From Fibrobacter succinogenes (GTDB lineage: Bacteria; Fibrobacterota; Fibrobacteria; Fibrobacterales; Fibrobacteraceae), in NCBI GenBank assembly GCA_902768325.1, contig CACXKY010000008.1:1-33653 (forward strand): 33,653 bases of DNA, written 5' to 3'. The position numbers were made by a program, and so were the translations under genes. Of the stretch, positions 1 to 6,788 are shown in pieces (position 1 is the stretch's first letter; every line of letters begins with the position of its first letter). Below the pieces are notes generated by a model. The model searched no databases and was not told where the DNA came from. It saw only the letters and a program-made list of their open reading frames with translations.

Positions 1-380
1 CAAAGAAACATGATGTAGAGTTCCTTTAGGTTGTAGTATACTTCACCCTTGTTTAGCGACTCGCTGTCGCACATCGCCTGATAGTAGCGGGTTCTCTTGG
101 AAATTTCCTTGTTGTCTTCCATCTGCATTTCGATGTCGAAATTGCGGAGTATCTCTCCGCCTGGGCCAGTTTCCTTTACAAAGACATCGTAGCGGATTCC
201 CTTGTGTACGGGGCTTACTTCGACAGTCTTTTCCGGTTCGGGTTCCTTGAGTTCATAAATCTTGATGCCGAGAACCGCTTCGAGGAAGGGCTTGGCGATT
301 TCCTTGTGGCTGAACACCATGGCGAACATGAATCGGTTCGTGATGGGTAGTTCTTCAAAAGGGACGCGTTTTGTATCCAT
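1..380 (-). CDS. Rpn/PD-(D/E)XK family transposase-like nuclease, partial (3' end outside window)
   Basis: The reading frame starts at the ATG complementary to 378-380 and runs off the left edge, giving about 126 N-terminal residues. The start MDTKRVPFEELPITNRFMF is typical of the Rpn / PDDEXK_2 family, recombination-promoting nucleases often annotated as transposases. The nuclease core is visible: YDVFVKE (D of the PD motif) about 20 residues before FDIEMQM (the E-x-Q strand), followed by RTRYYQAMCDSE. A Shine-Dalgarno AGGAA lies 8 bases before the ATG, and a GC-rich hairpin (GCGGG/CCCGC) precedes it in the leader. These proteins are commonly present in many scattered copies per genome. No terminal inverted repeat is visible, so I do not call it a mobile element. 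The family call is strong; its activity here cannot be judged from a fragment. Confidence 0.85.
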   Translation of the reverse strand, partial: MDTKRVPFEELPITNRFMFAMVFSHKEIAKPFLEAVLGIKIYELKEPEPEKTVEVSPVHKGIRYDVFVKETGPGGEILRNFDIEMQMEDNKEISKRTRYYQAMCDSESLNKGEVYYNLKELYIMFL

Positions 381-488
381 CTTATATTCCTTTTTTCGCG
401 GGTATGCCCCCGCAGGGCGGATGGAGTAGTCCCCATCTACCATATAAGACGGATTTTTGCCGAAAATGTTCCTGTGGGAATAGATTTT

Positions 489-1748
489 TTACCGGATTTC
501 AAATTGCGGTTCGTTTTCCGCAAGCGATACGGCGAGCGTCATCTTCTTCTTGCCGAGGGTTCTCGTGACGGTAAAGCTTTTGCCGTCGCGGGCGATTTCC
601 ATCTTGCCGTCGCGGAGGACGGGGTTGCCGTTGCGCATGGCGGTGAGTTCCTTCACCAGCGCGTACACGGGTTCCTTCTGCATTTCGGGCAGTTTGTCCC
701 AGGGGACACTCCGGCGGTTGTCGGGATCCTTGCCGCCGAGCATTCCGAGTTCCTCGCCGTAGTAAACGCAGGGCGCGCCCGGCATAAAGAACATCAGCGT
801 GAGCGCGAACTTGATACGTTCCCAGCTGGTGCAGGGCTGCGACTTGAGTCGTGTTGTGTCGTGACTCCCCAGCAGGTTCATGGGCATGTCACCGCGGCCT
901 TCGGGGAATGCCGCCTGCAGCCGCTTGCAAAAGTCTTCCGTCGAAATCGCGTTCTCGTCAAAGAGGTACTGCATCACGGCTTTGCGGAACACATAGTTCA
1001 TGACGCCGTCGAACTGGTCGCCCTGTAGCCAGCGTTCCGGTGCATCCCAGATTTCGCCCACGATGTAGGCATCCGGATTCACCGCCTTTACGCGGCGCCG
1101 GAATTCCTGCCAAAAACTGTCGTCGTCGATTTCGTTCGGCACGTCGAGGCGCCAGCCGTCTATGCCGCGCTTGGTCCAGTATTCGGCCACGCTGAACAGG
1201 TATTCCCGAACGTCCGCGCAGTCGGTATTGAACTTGGGGAGCGCAGGGAAATTCCACCAGCATTCGTAATTCGGCTTGCCGGAATAGGCGTTGAGCGGCC
1301 AGCCCTTCACGTGGAACCAGTCCACGTACGGGGAGTTCGGCCCGAGTTCCATGAGGCTGTTGAACTGGAAGAATCCGCGCGAGCAGTGGTTGAACACGCC
1401 GTCCAGTATAATGCGCATTCCGAGTTTGTGCACCTTTTTCACGAGGCGGTCAAAATCCTCCAAAGTGCCGAGCACAGGGTCAATTTCAAAATAGTCCACC
1501 GTATGGTAGCGGTGGTTGGAATTGCTCTTGAAAATCGGGCACAGGTAAATCGCGTTCACCCCGAGGCCTTTGATGTATTCCAGCTTGTCCTCGATACCCG
1601 TGAGGTTCCCGCCGAACATGTTCTCGCGCGTGGGCTTGCTGCCCCACGGTACGAACTTGCCTACGGCCTTGTAACGCTCCGAACGGCAGAACCGGTCGGG
1701 GAATATCTGGTAGAAAATAGCGTCTTTTGTCCAAGCGGGAGAGTACAT
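489..1748 (-). CDS. GH13 alpha-amylase / neopullulanase-like glycosidase
   Basis: A 419-residue single-domain GH13 (alpha/beta)8 enzyme, predicted to hydrolyse alpha-1,4 glucans or maltodextrins. The four GH13 regions are intact: DGVFNH at 116-121, GWRLDVPNEI with nucleophile Asp202, GEIW with acid/base Glu232, and LLGSHDT with Asp297. The YECWWNFPALPKFNTD segment near 161-176 is characteristic of the neopullulanase/cyclomaltodextrinase branch (GH13_20 type). It lacks the N-terminal domain usual for that branch. No signal peptide is seen, so it is probably cytoplasmic. The N-terminus (MYSPAWTKDAIFYQIFPDRF) matches the usual beginning of such proteins, which fixes the start, although I see no good Shine-Dalgarno site. 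It lies downstream of malQ on the same strand, 121 bases away, which suggests joint maltodextrin or glycogen turnover. Exact substrate is uncertain. Confidence 0.9.
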   Translation of the reverse strand: MYSPAWTKDAIFYQIFPDRFCRSERYKAVGKFVPWGSKPTRENMFGGNLTGIEDKLEYIKGLGVNAIYLCPIFKSNSNHRYHTVDYFEIDPVLGTLEDFDRLVKKVHKLGMRIILDGVFNHCSRGFFQFNSLMELGPNSPYVDWFHVKGWPLNAYSGKPNYECWWNFPALPKFNTDCADVREYLFSVAEYWTKRGIDGWRLDVPNEIDDDSFWQEFRRRVKAVNPDAYIVGEIWDAPERWLQGDQFDGVMNYVFRKAVMQYLFDENAISTEDFCKRLQAAFPEGRGDMPMNLLGSHDTTRLKSQPCTSWERIKFALTLMFFMPGAPCVYYGEELGMLGGKDPDNRRSVPWDKLPEMQKEPVYALVKELTAMRNGNPVLRDGKMEIARDGKSFTVTRTLGKKKMTLAVSLAENEPQFEIR

Positions 1749-1869
1749 GGAGGTAGTTACCAGTTGGTAGTTACTAGTTACTAGATGATCTTATTGAACA
1801 TAATCTAGTAACTCTAAACTAGGAACTGTTGCGAAGCAACCTCAGTAACTAGTAACTTAGAACTCAGAA
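1749..1869. repeat. Intergenic repeat-rich spacer (TAGTAACTAG words around a mini-hairpin)
   Basis: This spacer is built from repeated 7- to 11-base words such as TAGTTACTAG, CTAGTAACT and TAGTAACTAGTAACT. Near its centre is a hairpin GTTGC-GAA-GCAAC (1828-1840) followed by CTCAG. Similar words recur at 6345-6440. It codes for no plausible protein. A promoter for the amylase gene would have to lie inside it, but I see none that is convincing. Confidence 0.6.
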
Positions 1870-3843
1870 CTATATTTTCCACATGGGTCGACGCTTGCGC
1901 GTATCCACGAGCTTGCGGATTTCGGTGCTGAGGCTCTTGTTTTCGAGCAGCGATTCCACGGTACAGGGCAGGCGGTAGGTCCAGTTCTTGCCGCCGACAG
2001 TGCCGGGAACGTTCACGCGTTCCGCTTCAGGAGGAACCTCGGAGAGCGTCGCAGAAAGTCCGAAGTAATCCTGCACCGGCAAGATGCAGAACAGGCTGTT
2101 ACTGCTGAACACGTGGGCGAGGATGCTCCTTACGGAAGGCGGCGTCAGTTCTTCGGGCGCTTGGCCTGCCAGGTGGGCGTGGCCCCAGTACAGGTTCTTG
2201 TCGAAATCCGGTTCCTTCCAGAGTCCGCGCAGGCTCGAGGTGTCGTGGCAGCTCGTGGTGCACACGGAAAGTCTCGGGTATTCCTCCATCTCGTAGTACG
2301 GGGAATAGGGGACGTCCCAGTTGCGGGCCCAGCGCTCGATGCGAAGCGAAAGGATGTTCAACTTCTTGAGGACGGTGGGCACGCAGTGCGGCACGGCGCC
2401 CAGGTCTTCGGCGCACACGAGCATGTCCGTTTCCTTCGCGAGCACGCTCAGGAGCTTCGTGGCGTTCTGTTCCCACAGGGGTTCCTGCATGGATTCGTTC
2501 CTGTGGATAATCTCGCTGAGCTTCTGCTGCTCGTTTTCGGGCAGCGTGTAGAGCACCGGCTGGTTGTACCAGTACCAGAACGGGTAGAAGGTATTCTCGT
2601 CGCCACTCGGAATAAAGATGCGGTTCCAGTAGACCTTCAGCAGGGCGTCCTTGATTTCTTGCGGTTCGTCGAGGCTCGTAATCGCCTTCTCGGAATAGAA
2701 TTCGGGCTTGAACACAAAGCGCGTCGCTTCGTTCGGCAGGCTCTCGAAATAGACGGAGATGATGTTTTCCGTCTCGTTACCAAAGAAGGCGCGGAGCTGG
2801 TCGACCGAGTAGTTCGGGCGGCGCAGGTATTCGAGCGTCTCGCGGCAGAACCCGGCCGCGCTGAGCATTTCCCAGGTGAGCGGGATGCTCGGGCTGAAAC
2901 GGCCCAAAATGCCGGTGACTTCGCGTTCGGGAATGGACCAGATGCGGAAGAATCCGAGCACGTGGTCAATACGGTAGGCGTGGTAGAACTTGCTCGCCTG
3001 GTGCAGGCGCATCTTCCACCAGCAGAAATCGTCTTTCTCGATGTTGTCCCAGCGGTAGGTGGGGAATCCCCAGTTCTGGCCGCTGTAGCTGAACATGTCG
3101 GGAGGGGCGCCCGCGCGGTCGTCCATGGAGAAGTAGTTGCGGTTCGCCCAGGCGTCGGCACTGTCCTCGTTGATGAGGATGGGAATGTCGCCCTTGATGC
3201 GGATGCCCATCTTGGAAACTTCAGCCACCGCGGCAGAGAACTGCATCTCGGCGATGTACTGCATCCAGGCGTGGTAAAGGGCTTCCTTGAGGTTCTTGTT
3301 CCAGAGAGTCTCGATGTCCTTGGCGGAGGGGTTCTGGAATTTCTTCCAGTCCTTCCAGCTGGCTTCGTTGTTCTGGGCCTTCAAGATGCAGTAGACGCAG
3401 TAGGCCTTGGCCCACGGGTTCTGCTCGATCCAGTTGGCAAGCGCGATGTCCTTTTTCAAAAGCTCGTAGCGGTTCTCGAAAATCTTCTTGAGAATCTGGC
3501 GCTTCCAGGTAGATACCTTATAATAGTCAATCTGGCCGCAGGCGTCGAATGTCTCCTTGGCTTCGTCGATTTCGGCTTCGAAGTCGACGGACCCCTGGAT
3601 GGCCTGGATGTTGATGAAAATCGGGTTCAGGGCGAAGGCGCTGCGTGCGCTGTAGGGGCTCGCCTCGCTGCCGGTGTCGTTCACGGGCAACAGCTGAATA
3701 ATGTTGAAATCGCAAAGTTCGCACCAACGGGCAAAGGGAATCAAGTCAAGGAATTCTCCGATGCCGATGCTGGTCTTGCTCTGGAGACTAAAGAGGGGAA
3801 CGGCCACGCCGCTCTGGAATGTCGAAATATCACCGTAACGCAT
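1870..3843 (-). CDS. malQ: 4-alpha-glucanotransferase (amylomaltase, GH77)
   Basis: A 657-residue GH77 disproportionating enzyme, which moves alpha-1,4-glucan segments between maltodextrins in the cytoplasm. The family signature is complete: AVPLFSL...SIGIGEFLDL at the N-terminus, LLPVNDTG at 51-58, PPDMFSYSGQNWGFPTY around 248-263, nucleophile Asp293 in YRIDHVLGFFRIW, acid/base Glu479 in CAEDLG, and the stabilising Asp534 in CHDTSSLRG. Length is in the range of bacterial MalQ and longer than the roughly 500-residue Thermus-type enzymes. The start MRYGDIS is the only sensible in-frame ATG, but no clear ribosome-binding site precedes it. The next gene downstream on the same strand is a GH13 amylase, so the two probably act in maltodextrin or storage-glycogen metabolism. 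Confidence 0.95.
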   Translation of the reverse strand: MRYGDISTFQSGVAVPLFSLQSKTSIGIGEFLDLIPFARWCELCDFNIIQLLPVNDTGSEASPYSARSAFALNPIFINIQAIQGSVDFEAEIDEAKETFDACGQIDYYKVSTWKRQILKKIFENRYELLKKDIALANWIEQNPWAKAYCVYCILKAQNNEASWKDWKKFQNPSAKDIETLWNKNLKEALYHAWMQYIAEMQFSAAVAEVSKMGIRIKGDIPILINEDSADAWANRNYFSMDDRAGAPPDMFSYSGQNWGFPTYRWDNIEKDDFCWWKMRLHQASKFYHAYRIDHVLGFFRIWSIPEREVTGILGRFSPSIPLTWEMLSAAGFCRETLEYLRRPNYSVDQLRAFFGNETENIISVYFESLPNEATRFVFKPEFYSEKAITSLDEPQEIKDALLKVYWNRIFIPSGDENTFYPFWYWYNQPVLYTLPENEQQKLSEIIHRNESMQEPLWEQNATKLLSVLAKETDMLVCAEDLGAVPHCVPTVLKKLNILSLRIERWARNWDVPYSPYYEMEEYPRLSVCTTSCHDTSSLRGLWKEPDFDKNLYWGHAHLAGQAPEELTPPSVRSILAHVFSSNSLFCILPVQDYFGLSATLSEVPPEAERVNVPGTVGGKNWTYRLPCTVESLLENKSLSTEIRKLVDTRKRRPMWKI

Positions 3844-3977
3844 GCTGTAAATGTAGTATTTAGAGAAAAAAAGGGGCGCTATCGGAATTGCTATTTTTAA
3901 ATAATCTCGTGTAAAAACCGTTTTGGAGCGTGCCCCGCCGTTACGGGCCGCATAGCCGTTTACTATACTTTTATTAT

Positions 3978-4151
3978 ATGAGTTACGAATGCAGGCACCT
4001 GCGCGGTACGTTCTGTGCCAAGCGCCAAAAGGAATGCGACCCCGGCGAGCCGGGGTGCGTCCTTAGGGGAAGGGTTTCTTTCCCGCTCAAGGAACTGCAG
4101 AAAAAAGAAGGTATCAAGAAACATCTTGATACCCATAATTCTAATAGCTAA
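3978..4151 (+). CDS. Small cysteine-rich hypothetical protein
   Basis: A 57-residue protein beginning MSYECRHLRGTFCAKRQKEC, with cysteines at positions 5, 13, 20 and 27 in a C-x7-C-x6-C-x6-C pattern followed by GCVLRGRVSFP. The spacing suggests a small metal-binding or disulfide fold, but I recognise no named family. The frame can be extended upstream to 3930, but the extension is Arg-rich and unlike protein. The ATG at 3978 follows closely behind a TATACT box at 3963-3968, so the leader would be very short. The last dozen codons coincide with an inverted repeat that works as a terminator for the opposite-strand alkD-like gene, so the C-terminal tail may be under RNA rather than protein constraint. 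Possible function is unknown. Confidence 0.6.
   Translation: MSYECRHLRGTFCAKRQKECDPGEPGCVLRGRVSFPLKELQKKEGIKKHLDTHNSNS
4101..4133 (-). terminator. Rho-independent terminator of the alkD-like gene
   Basis: Read on the minus strand, a perfect 10-bp stem GGTATCAAGA / TCTTGATACC with a 4-base loop (4110-4133) is followed by TTCTTTTTT. It lies about 30 bases past the alkD-like stop codon at 4166, and inside the 3' end of the convergent small gene. Confidence 0.8.
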
Positions 4152-4165
4152 TAACTAGCGGGCGA

Positions 4166-4828
4166 TTAGATCATGCGCAAGATTTCTTGCGTGGTCTGTT
4201 CCGCAAAGGAATTGTCCTGGACAAAGCGGCGCACTTCCGTCGGGTTGATGCGGGCGTACTCGGAAAGGGCACGGCCGATGCCGTTACGAATATAGTAGTC
4301 GTCGTCCTTGGCGCAGGTGAGGCAGAACTGGCGCAGCAGCTGCCAATCCGTATGGTCCTTGTATTGGATCTGGAATATGATGGCGCTACGGCGTACCCAG
4401 ATGTTCGGGTCACGGATCCAGGCGGCAATCTTCGAACGGAGTGCCGGGAGTCTCCAGGCGAGGTCGCCCAGGATGCAGGCGGCAAGCGTATCGACGGTAT
4501 CGCGCCAGGCGCGCGTCTTGATAAGCTTTTTCAAGAAGTTGAGGTGCTGCCCGCCGAGGAGGTCCTTGTGGCGGAAAAGATAGTCGCAGGCGGCATATTG
4601 GATTTCGCGGTAAGGCTGAGACCACATGTCTTCGACTCTGGCGACCAGCTCTTCGTCGTTTTTCGGGGGATTCCTATCAAAGATAGGGTAGGTTACTTCG
4701 CGGCGAGGCACGAGACGAATTCCTAAGAAGTCGAATTGCTCACGAGCCTTCTTGGACATCTCGTGGGCCTCTTCCTCATTGGAAATTGCACGGAGTGCGA
4801 GCAGGATTTCTTGAGTAAACCTTAACAT
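4166..4828 (-). CDS. AlkD-like DNA alkylation repair protein (HEAT-repeat glycosylase family)
   Basis: A 220-residue all-helical protein of the AlkC/AlkD superfamily, which excises N3- and N7-alkylated bases using ALK/HEAT-like helix repeats. The frame is open further upstream, but that extension is translated poly-T spacer. MLRFTQEILLAL at 4828 has a GGAG site upstream and gives the usual family length. The catalytic Asp is at residue 113 in RDTVDTLA, and NIWVRRSAIIFQ (142-153) matches the conserved DNA-backbone contact strand. Two positions differ from the classical enzyme as I remember it: WWDTVD is WRDTVD here (Arg109), and IGWAL is IGRAL (Arg186). So this may be an AlkD2-like or otherwise divergent subfamily member rather than a standard AlkD. 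It ends at a strong terminator and sits downstream of tRNA-Cys. Confidence 0.85.
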   Translation of the reverse strand: MLRFTQEILLALRAISNEEEAHEMSKKAREQFDFLGIRLVPRREVTYPIFDRNPPKNDEELVARVEDMWSQPYREIQYAACDYLFRHKDLLGGQHLNFLKKLIKTRAWRDTVDTLAACILGDLAWRLPALRSKIAAWIRDPNIWVRRSAIIFQIQYKDHTDWQLLRQFCLTCAKDDDYYIRNGIGRALSEYARINPTEVRRFVQDNSFAEQTTQEILRMI

Positions 4829-4980
4829 TATACTCCAAAAATAGTCCAGAAACAATTTAATTTCTAGGCCTTGACAAGCATTTTTTTCAAATTTTTTTTG
4901 ACCGGTGCTGATTTTTTTGCAAAAAAAGTGCAAAAAAAGACTTGACAAGCGAAAAAAAGCCTTATTTTTAGCGGTTCCGC

Positions 4981-5014
4981 AAAAGAAAGAAGGCCTTCCA
5001 GAGGAAGGCCTTCT
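4981..5014 (-). terminator. Rho-independent terminator of tRNA-Cys
   Basis: A 12-bp perfect stem AGAAGGCCTTCC / GGAAGGCCTTCT with a 3-base loop at 4988-5014 begins 3 bases past the mature tRNA-Cys end. On the minus strand it is followed by TTTCTTTT. Confidence 0.85.
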
Positions 5015-5017
5015 AAG

Positions 5018-5090
5018 AGGCAACGATCAGACTCGAACTGATGAATAAGGCTTTTGCAGAGCCGCCCCTTACCAACTTGGGTACGTCGCC
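5018..5090 (-). tRNA. tRNA-Cys (anticodon GCA)
   Basis: A 73-nt cloverleaf on the minus strand. The acceptor is GGCGACG paired with CGTTGCC (one G-T pair). The anticodon loop CTGCAAA holds GCA, the T arm contains GTTCGAGTC, and the discriminator base is U, the expected identity base for tRNA-Cys. The 3' CCA is not encoded. A near-consensus promoter precedes it and a strong hairpin terminator follows, so it is a single-gene unit. Confidence 0.95.
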
Positions 5091-5102
5091 ATTGTGAGCG
5101 CT

Positions 5103-5131
5103 AATATAGGTAATGGTTGCTATTTTGCCAA
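5103..5131 (-). promoter_or_regulatory. Sigma70-type promoter of tRNA-Cys
   Basis: On the minus strand, TTGGCA (5126-5131) and TATATT (5103-5108) are separated by exactly 17 bases. The TATATT box ends 12 bases before the mature tRNA 5' end. Confidence 0.8.
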
Positions 5132-5163
5132 GGGGATGTAGGTAAAAAAACTAAATTTGGGCC

Positions 5164-5676
5164 ATGTTTAGCGCCCTCAAGGTCAAAATACTCTCTTTTT
5201 TGGGGATGTTGTGGATCCGTAGCCTGCGGATCCGCCTGAAGGCGCCCGACGGTTATGGTCCCGGCGTTATCGGCGCCTGGCACAAGGACCTTTTGGCGTG
5301 CTGTGCCGCCTTCCGGGGGCAGGGCGTCCATATCCTGGTTTCGGCGTCCGCCGACGGTGAAATTTTCGCCCGTGTCACGAGCCGCTTGGGCTACCGCGTG
5401 ACCCGCGGTTCCGATACGAGCGGTGCGACCAACGTTCGTCATTTGTTGAAAACGCTTAAGGCGGGCCATTTTGTGGCCATGGCGCTGGACGGCCCCCGCG
5501 GCCCCGCCATGCAGGTCAAGCCGGGATCCCTTTGGCTAGCACAGTCTGCGGACAAGCCCCTGTGGACGACCGCCGTAAAATACGGAAGGCATTTTACGCT
5601 CGGGACGTGGGATAAATTTGTCGTTCCGCTCCCCCTGACAACTATTGACATCGAAATTAACTATTATTCAAAGTGA
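5164..5676 (+). CDS. DUF374 / lysophospholipid acyltransferase-like protein
   Basis: A 170-residue protein of the DUF374 group within the LPLAT acyltransferase superfamily, often found near lipid A or Kdo genes and presumed to act on the inner membrane. Family blocks present are VIGAWHKDLL (35-44, His40 in the acyltransferase H-block position), SASADGEIFARV (60-71), VTRGSDTSGATN (79-90) and ALDGPRGP (107-114). An N-terminal hydrophobic/basic segment (1-25) could bind the membrane. The protein is shorter than the 200-plus residues common in the family, and the C-terminal end after WDKFVVPLPLT is brief. It lies 21 bases ahead of the exonuclease gene on the same strand, so the two are probably co-transcribed. 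Family call is good; substrate is unknown. Confidence 0.8.
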   Translation: MFSALKVKILSFLGMLWIRSLRIRLKAPDGYGPGVIGAWHKDLLACCAAFRGQGVHILVSASADGEIFARVTSRLGYRVTRGSDTSGATNVRHLLKTLKAGHFVAMALDGPRGPAMQVKPGSLWLAQSADKPLWTTAVKYGRHFTLGTWDKFVVPLPLTTIDIEINYYSK

Positions 5677-5697
5677 ATAACAAAAAAGGAAACAGCC

Positions 5698-6345
5698 GTG
5701 ATTGCATTACCCCCTAAATTCGTTGCATTTGACCTGGAAACGACTGGTCTGGTTAACCAAAAAGATGAAATCATCGAAATCGGCGCCGTGAAATTCACCG
5801 TCGAGACCAAGGCGGGCCGCGTGGTCCCCAAGCTTATCTCGGAATTCGAGACGTTCGTGAAGCCGAACATGCTTATCCCCGCCGAGGCGAGCAGCGTGAA
5901 CCACATTACCGACGCGATGGTCGAAAACGCCCCTCCGGTAGGCGAATGCCTCAAGAAGTTCACCGCCTTCTGCGGCCAGGGCTCCATCCTGCTCGCCCAT
6001 AACGCGAACTTCGACGCCGGCTTCCTCAGGGTCGCCTATGCCAAGAATCCGCAGCTGGTGCCGGGCAACCCCGTCATCGACAGCCTCGTCATGGCGCGAA
6101 CCATCTTGCCGGAACTGGAAAACCACAAGTTGGGCTATATGGCGGGAATGTTCATGAAACGCCGCGAAATCGAGATGAAGATCGATTCCGAAAAAATGCA
6201 CCGCGCGGTCTACGACTGCGAGATGCTCATGGAAGTGTTCGTCGCGCTCCTGCGCCGGCGCCTTAAGGAAAAGGACTGGGAAATGGGCTCTATCATGGCG
6301 AGCATGGCCAAGTACAAGGGCATTCCGCAGTTCATCAATAAGTAG
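5698..6345 (+). CDS. DnaQ-like 3'-5' exonuclease (DEDDh family)
   Basis: A 215-residue exonuclease domain like the epsilon proofreading subunit of DNA polymerase III or free RNase T/DnaQ-like exonucleases. All active-site elements are visible: FDLETTG with Asp12 and Glu14, HNANFD with Asp106, and MHRAVYDCE with His168 and Asp173, which makes it the DEDDh type. It has no polymerase or UvrC domain. The start is a GTG at 5698 with GGAAA about 6 bases upstream; the start of the conserved core at residue 8 leaves little room for alternatives. It follows the DUF374 gene closely. Whether it is the true polymerase III epsilon subunit or a stand-alone exonuclease cannot be told from sequence alone. 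Confidence 0.9.
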   Translation: MIALPPKFVAFDLETTGLVNQKDEIIEIGAVKFTVETKAGRVVPKLISEFETFVKPNMLIPAEASSVNHITDAMVENAPPVGECLKKFTAFCGQGSILLAHNANFDAGFLRVAYAKNPQLVPGNPVIDSLVMARTILPELENHKLGYMAGMFMKRREIEMKIDSEKMHRAVYDCEMLMEVFVALLRRRLKEKDWEMGSIMASMAKYKGIPQFINK

Positions 6346-6440
6346 TCATTGGTCAATAGTCATTAGTTATTGGTCAAAAAAAAGCGCCAGAGGCGCCAAA
6401 CTAAACTAATGACTAAAAACTAATTACTAATAACTAGATA
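6345..6440. repeat. Intergenic inverted repeat of TAGTCATTAGTTATT-type words
   Basis: The left half (TAGTCATTGGTCAATAGTC, ATTAGTTATTGG) and the right half (CTAATGAC, TAATTACTAATAACTAG) are approximate reverse complements. They flank a hairpin GCGCC-AGA-GGCGC at 6384-6396, so the whole could form a cruciform. The word family resembles the spacer at 1749-1869. Confidence 0.55.
6376..6396 (-). terminator. Possible second terminator downstream of rpmB
   Basis: On the minus strand GCGCC-TCT-GGCGC is followed by eight T residues. It lies about 100 bases past rpmB, nested within the inverted repeat, and would stop leftward transcription before the convergent exonuclease gene. Confidence 0.6.
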
Positions 6441-6484
6441 CACAAAATACCGCCAGGGATAGCCTTGGCGGTTTAAATTTGTGT
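6441..6484 (-). terminator. Rho-independent terminator of rpmB
   Basis: On the minus strand, the stem ACCGCCA / TGGCGGT (6449-6472) with a 10-base loop is followed by ATTTTGTG. Outer sequences ACACAAAT and ATTTTGTGT also pair. It begins about 25 bases past the rpmB stop. Confidence 0.7.
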
Positions 6485-6497
6485 CCCGAAGCAGGAA

Positions 6498-6719
6498 TTA
6501 GATACCGAGTTCCTGAACGATGGTCTCGATGCCGACCTTGTTGATCGTGCGGAGGCCAGCGGCGCTGACGCGGAGGGTGACCCAGCGGTCTTCTTCAGGA
6601 ATGTAGAAACGCTTCTTCTGGAGGTTCGGAAGCTGCTTCATCAACTTCTTACGGTTAGAGTGGGAAACCATGTTGCCCACGAGGCCGGCTTTTCCGGTGA
6701 CTTCACAAATACGGCTCAT
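6498..6719 (-). CDS. rpmB: 50S ribosomal protein L28
   Basis: A 73-residue protein starting MSRICEVTGKAGLVGNMVSH, the standard bacterial L28 N-terminus, with the conserved SNRKKLMKQLPNLQKKRFY block and a C-terminal TLRVSAAGLRTINKVG segment. It is a structural component of the large ribosomal subunit. The open frame extends to 6779, but the extension covers a good promoter. The ATG at 6719 has GGAG upstream and matches family starts exactly. The gene has its own promoter and terminator. rpmG (L33), a frequent neighbour of rpmB, is not present here. Confidence 0.97.
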   Translation of the reverse strand: MSRICEVTGKAGLVGNMVSHSNRKKLMKQLPNLQKKRFYIPEEDRWVTLRVSAAGLRTINKVGIETIVQELGI

Positions 6720-6750
6720 AATAAAACTCCGTTGTTTTTTACGGACACCA

Positions 6751-6779
6751 ATTTTAGTTAAAAGTTTTGGACCTGTCAA
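6751..6779 (-). promoter_or_regulatory. Sigma70-type promoter of rpmB
   Basis: On the minus strand, a consensus TTGACA (6774-6779) and TAAAAT (6751-6756) are 17 bases apart. The leader to the rpmB ATG is about 25 bases. The -35 box lies only 9 bases past the ispH stop, so no terminator separates the two genes. Confidence 0.85.
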
Positions 6780-6788
6780 GGTTAAACT

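Noticed and set aside
1..380. Insertion sequence at the left edge
   Set aside because: Rpn-type genes are often labelled transposase, but no terminal inverted repeats or target-site duplication can be seen in the fragment present.
390..425. Leader hairpin upstream of the Rpn-like gene as a riboswitch
   Set aside because: Only a single short GC stem (GCGGG/CCCGC) with no aptamer-like architecture or terminator alternative.
2113..3900. A 595-codon plus-strand frame
   Set aside because: It is antisense to malQ, which has complete GH77 signatures; the plus-strand product shows no recognisable motif.
4829..4860. TTGTTT-17-TATAAT promoter-like sequence on the minus strand at the alkD-like start
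   Set aside because: The -10 box abuts the ATG, so transcription would begin inside the gene; most likely coincidence in A/T-rich DNA.
4942..4970. Plus-strand promoter from TTGACA at 4942
   Set aside because: No acceptable -10 at 16-18 bases, and it would transcribe antisense through tRNA-Cys.
4829..5023. N-terminal extension of the alkD-like frame
   Set aside because: It would translate the poly-T spacer and the tRNA terminator; the shorter start has a GGAG site and fits the family length.
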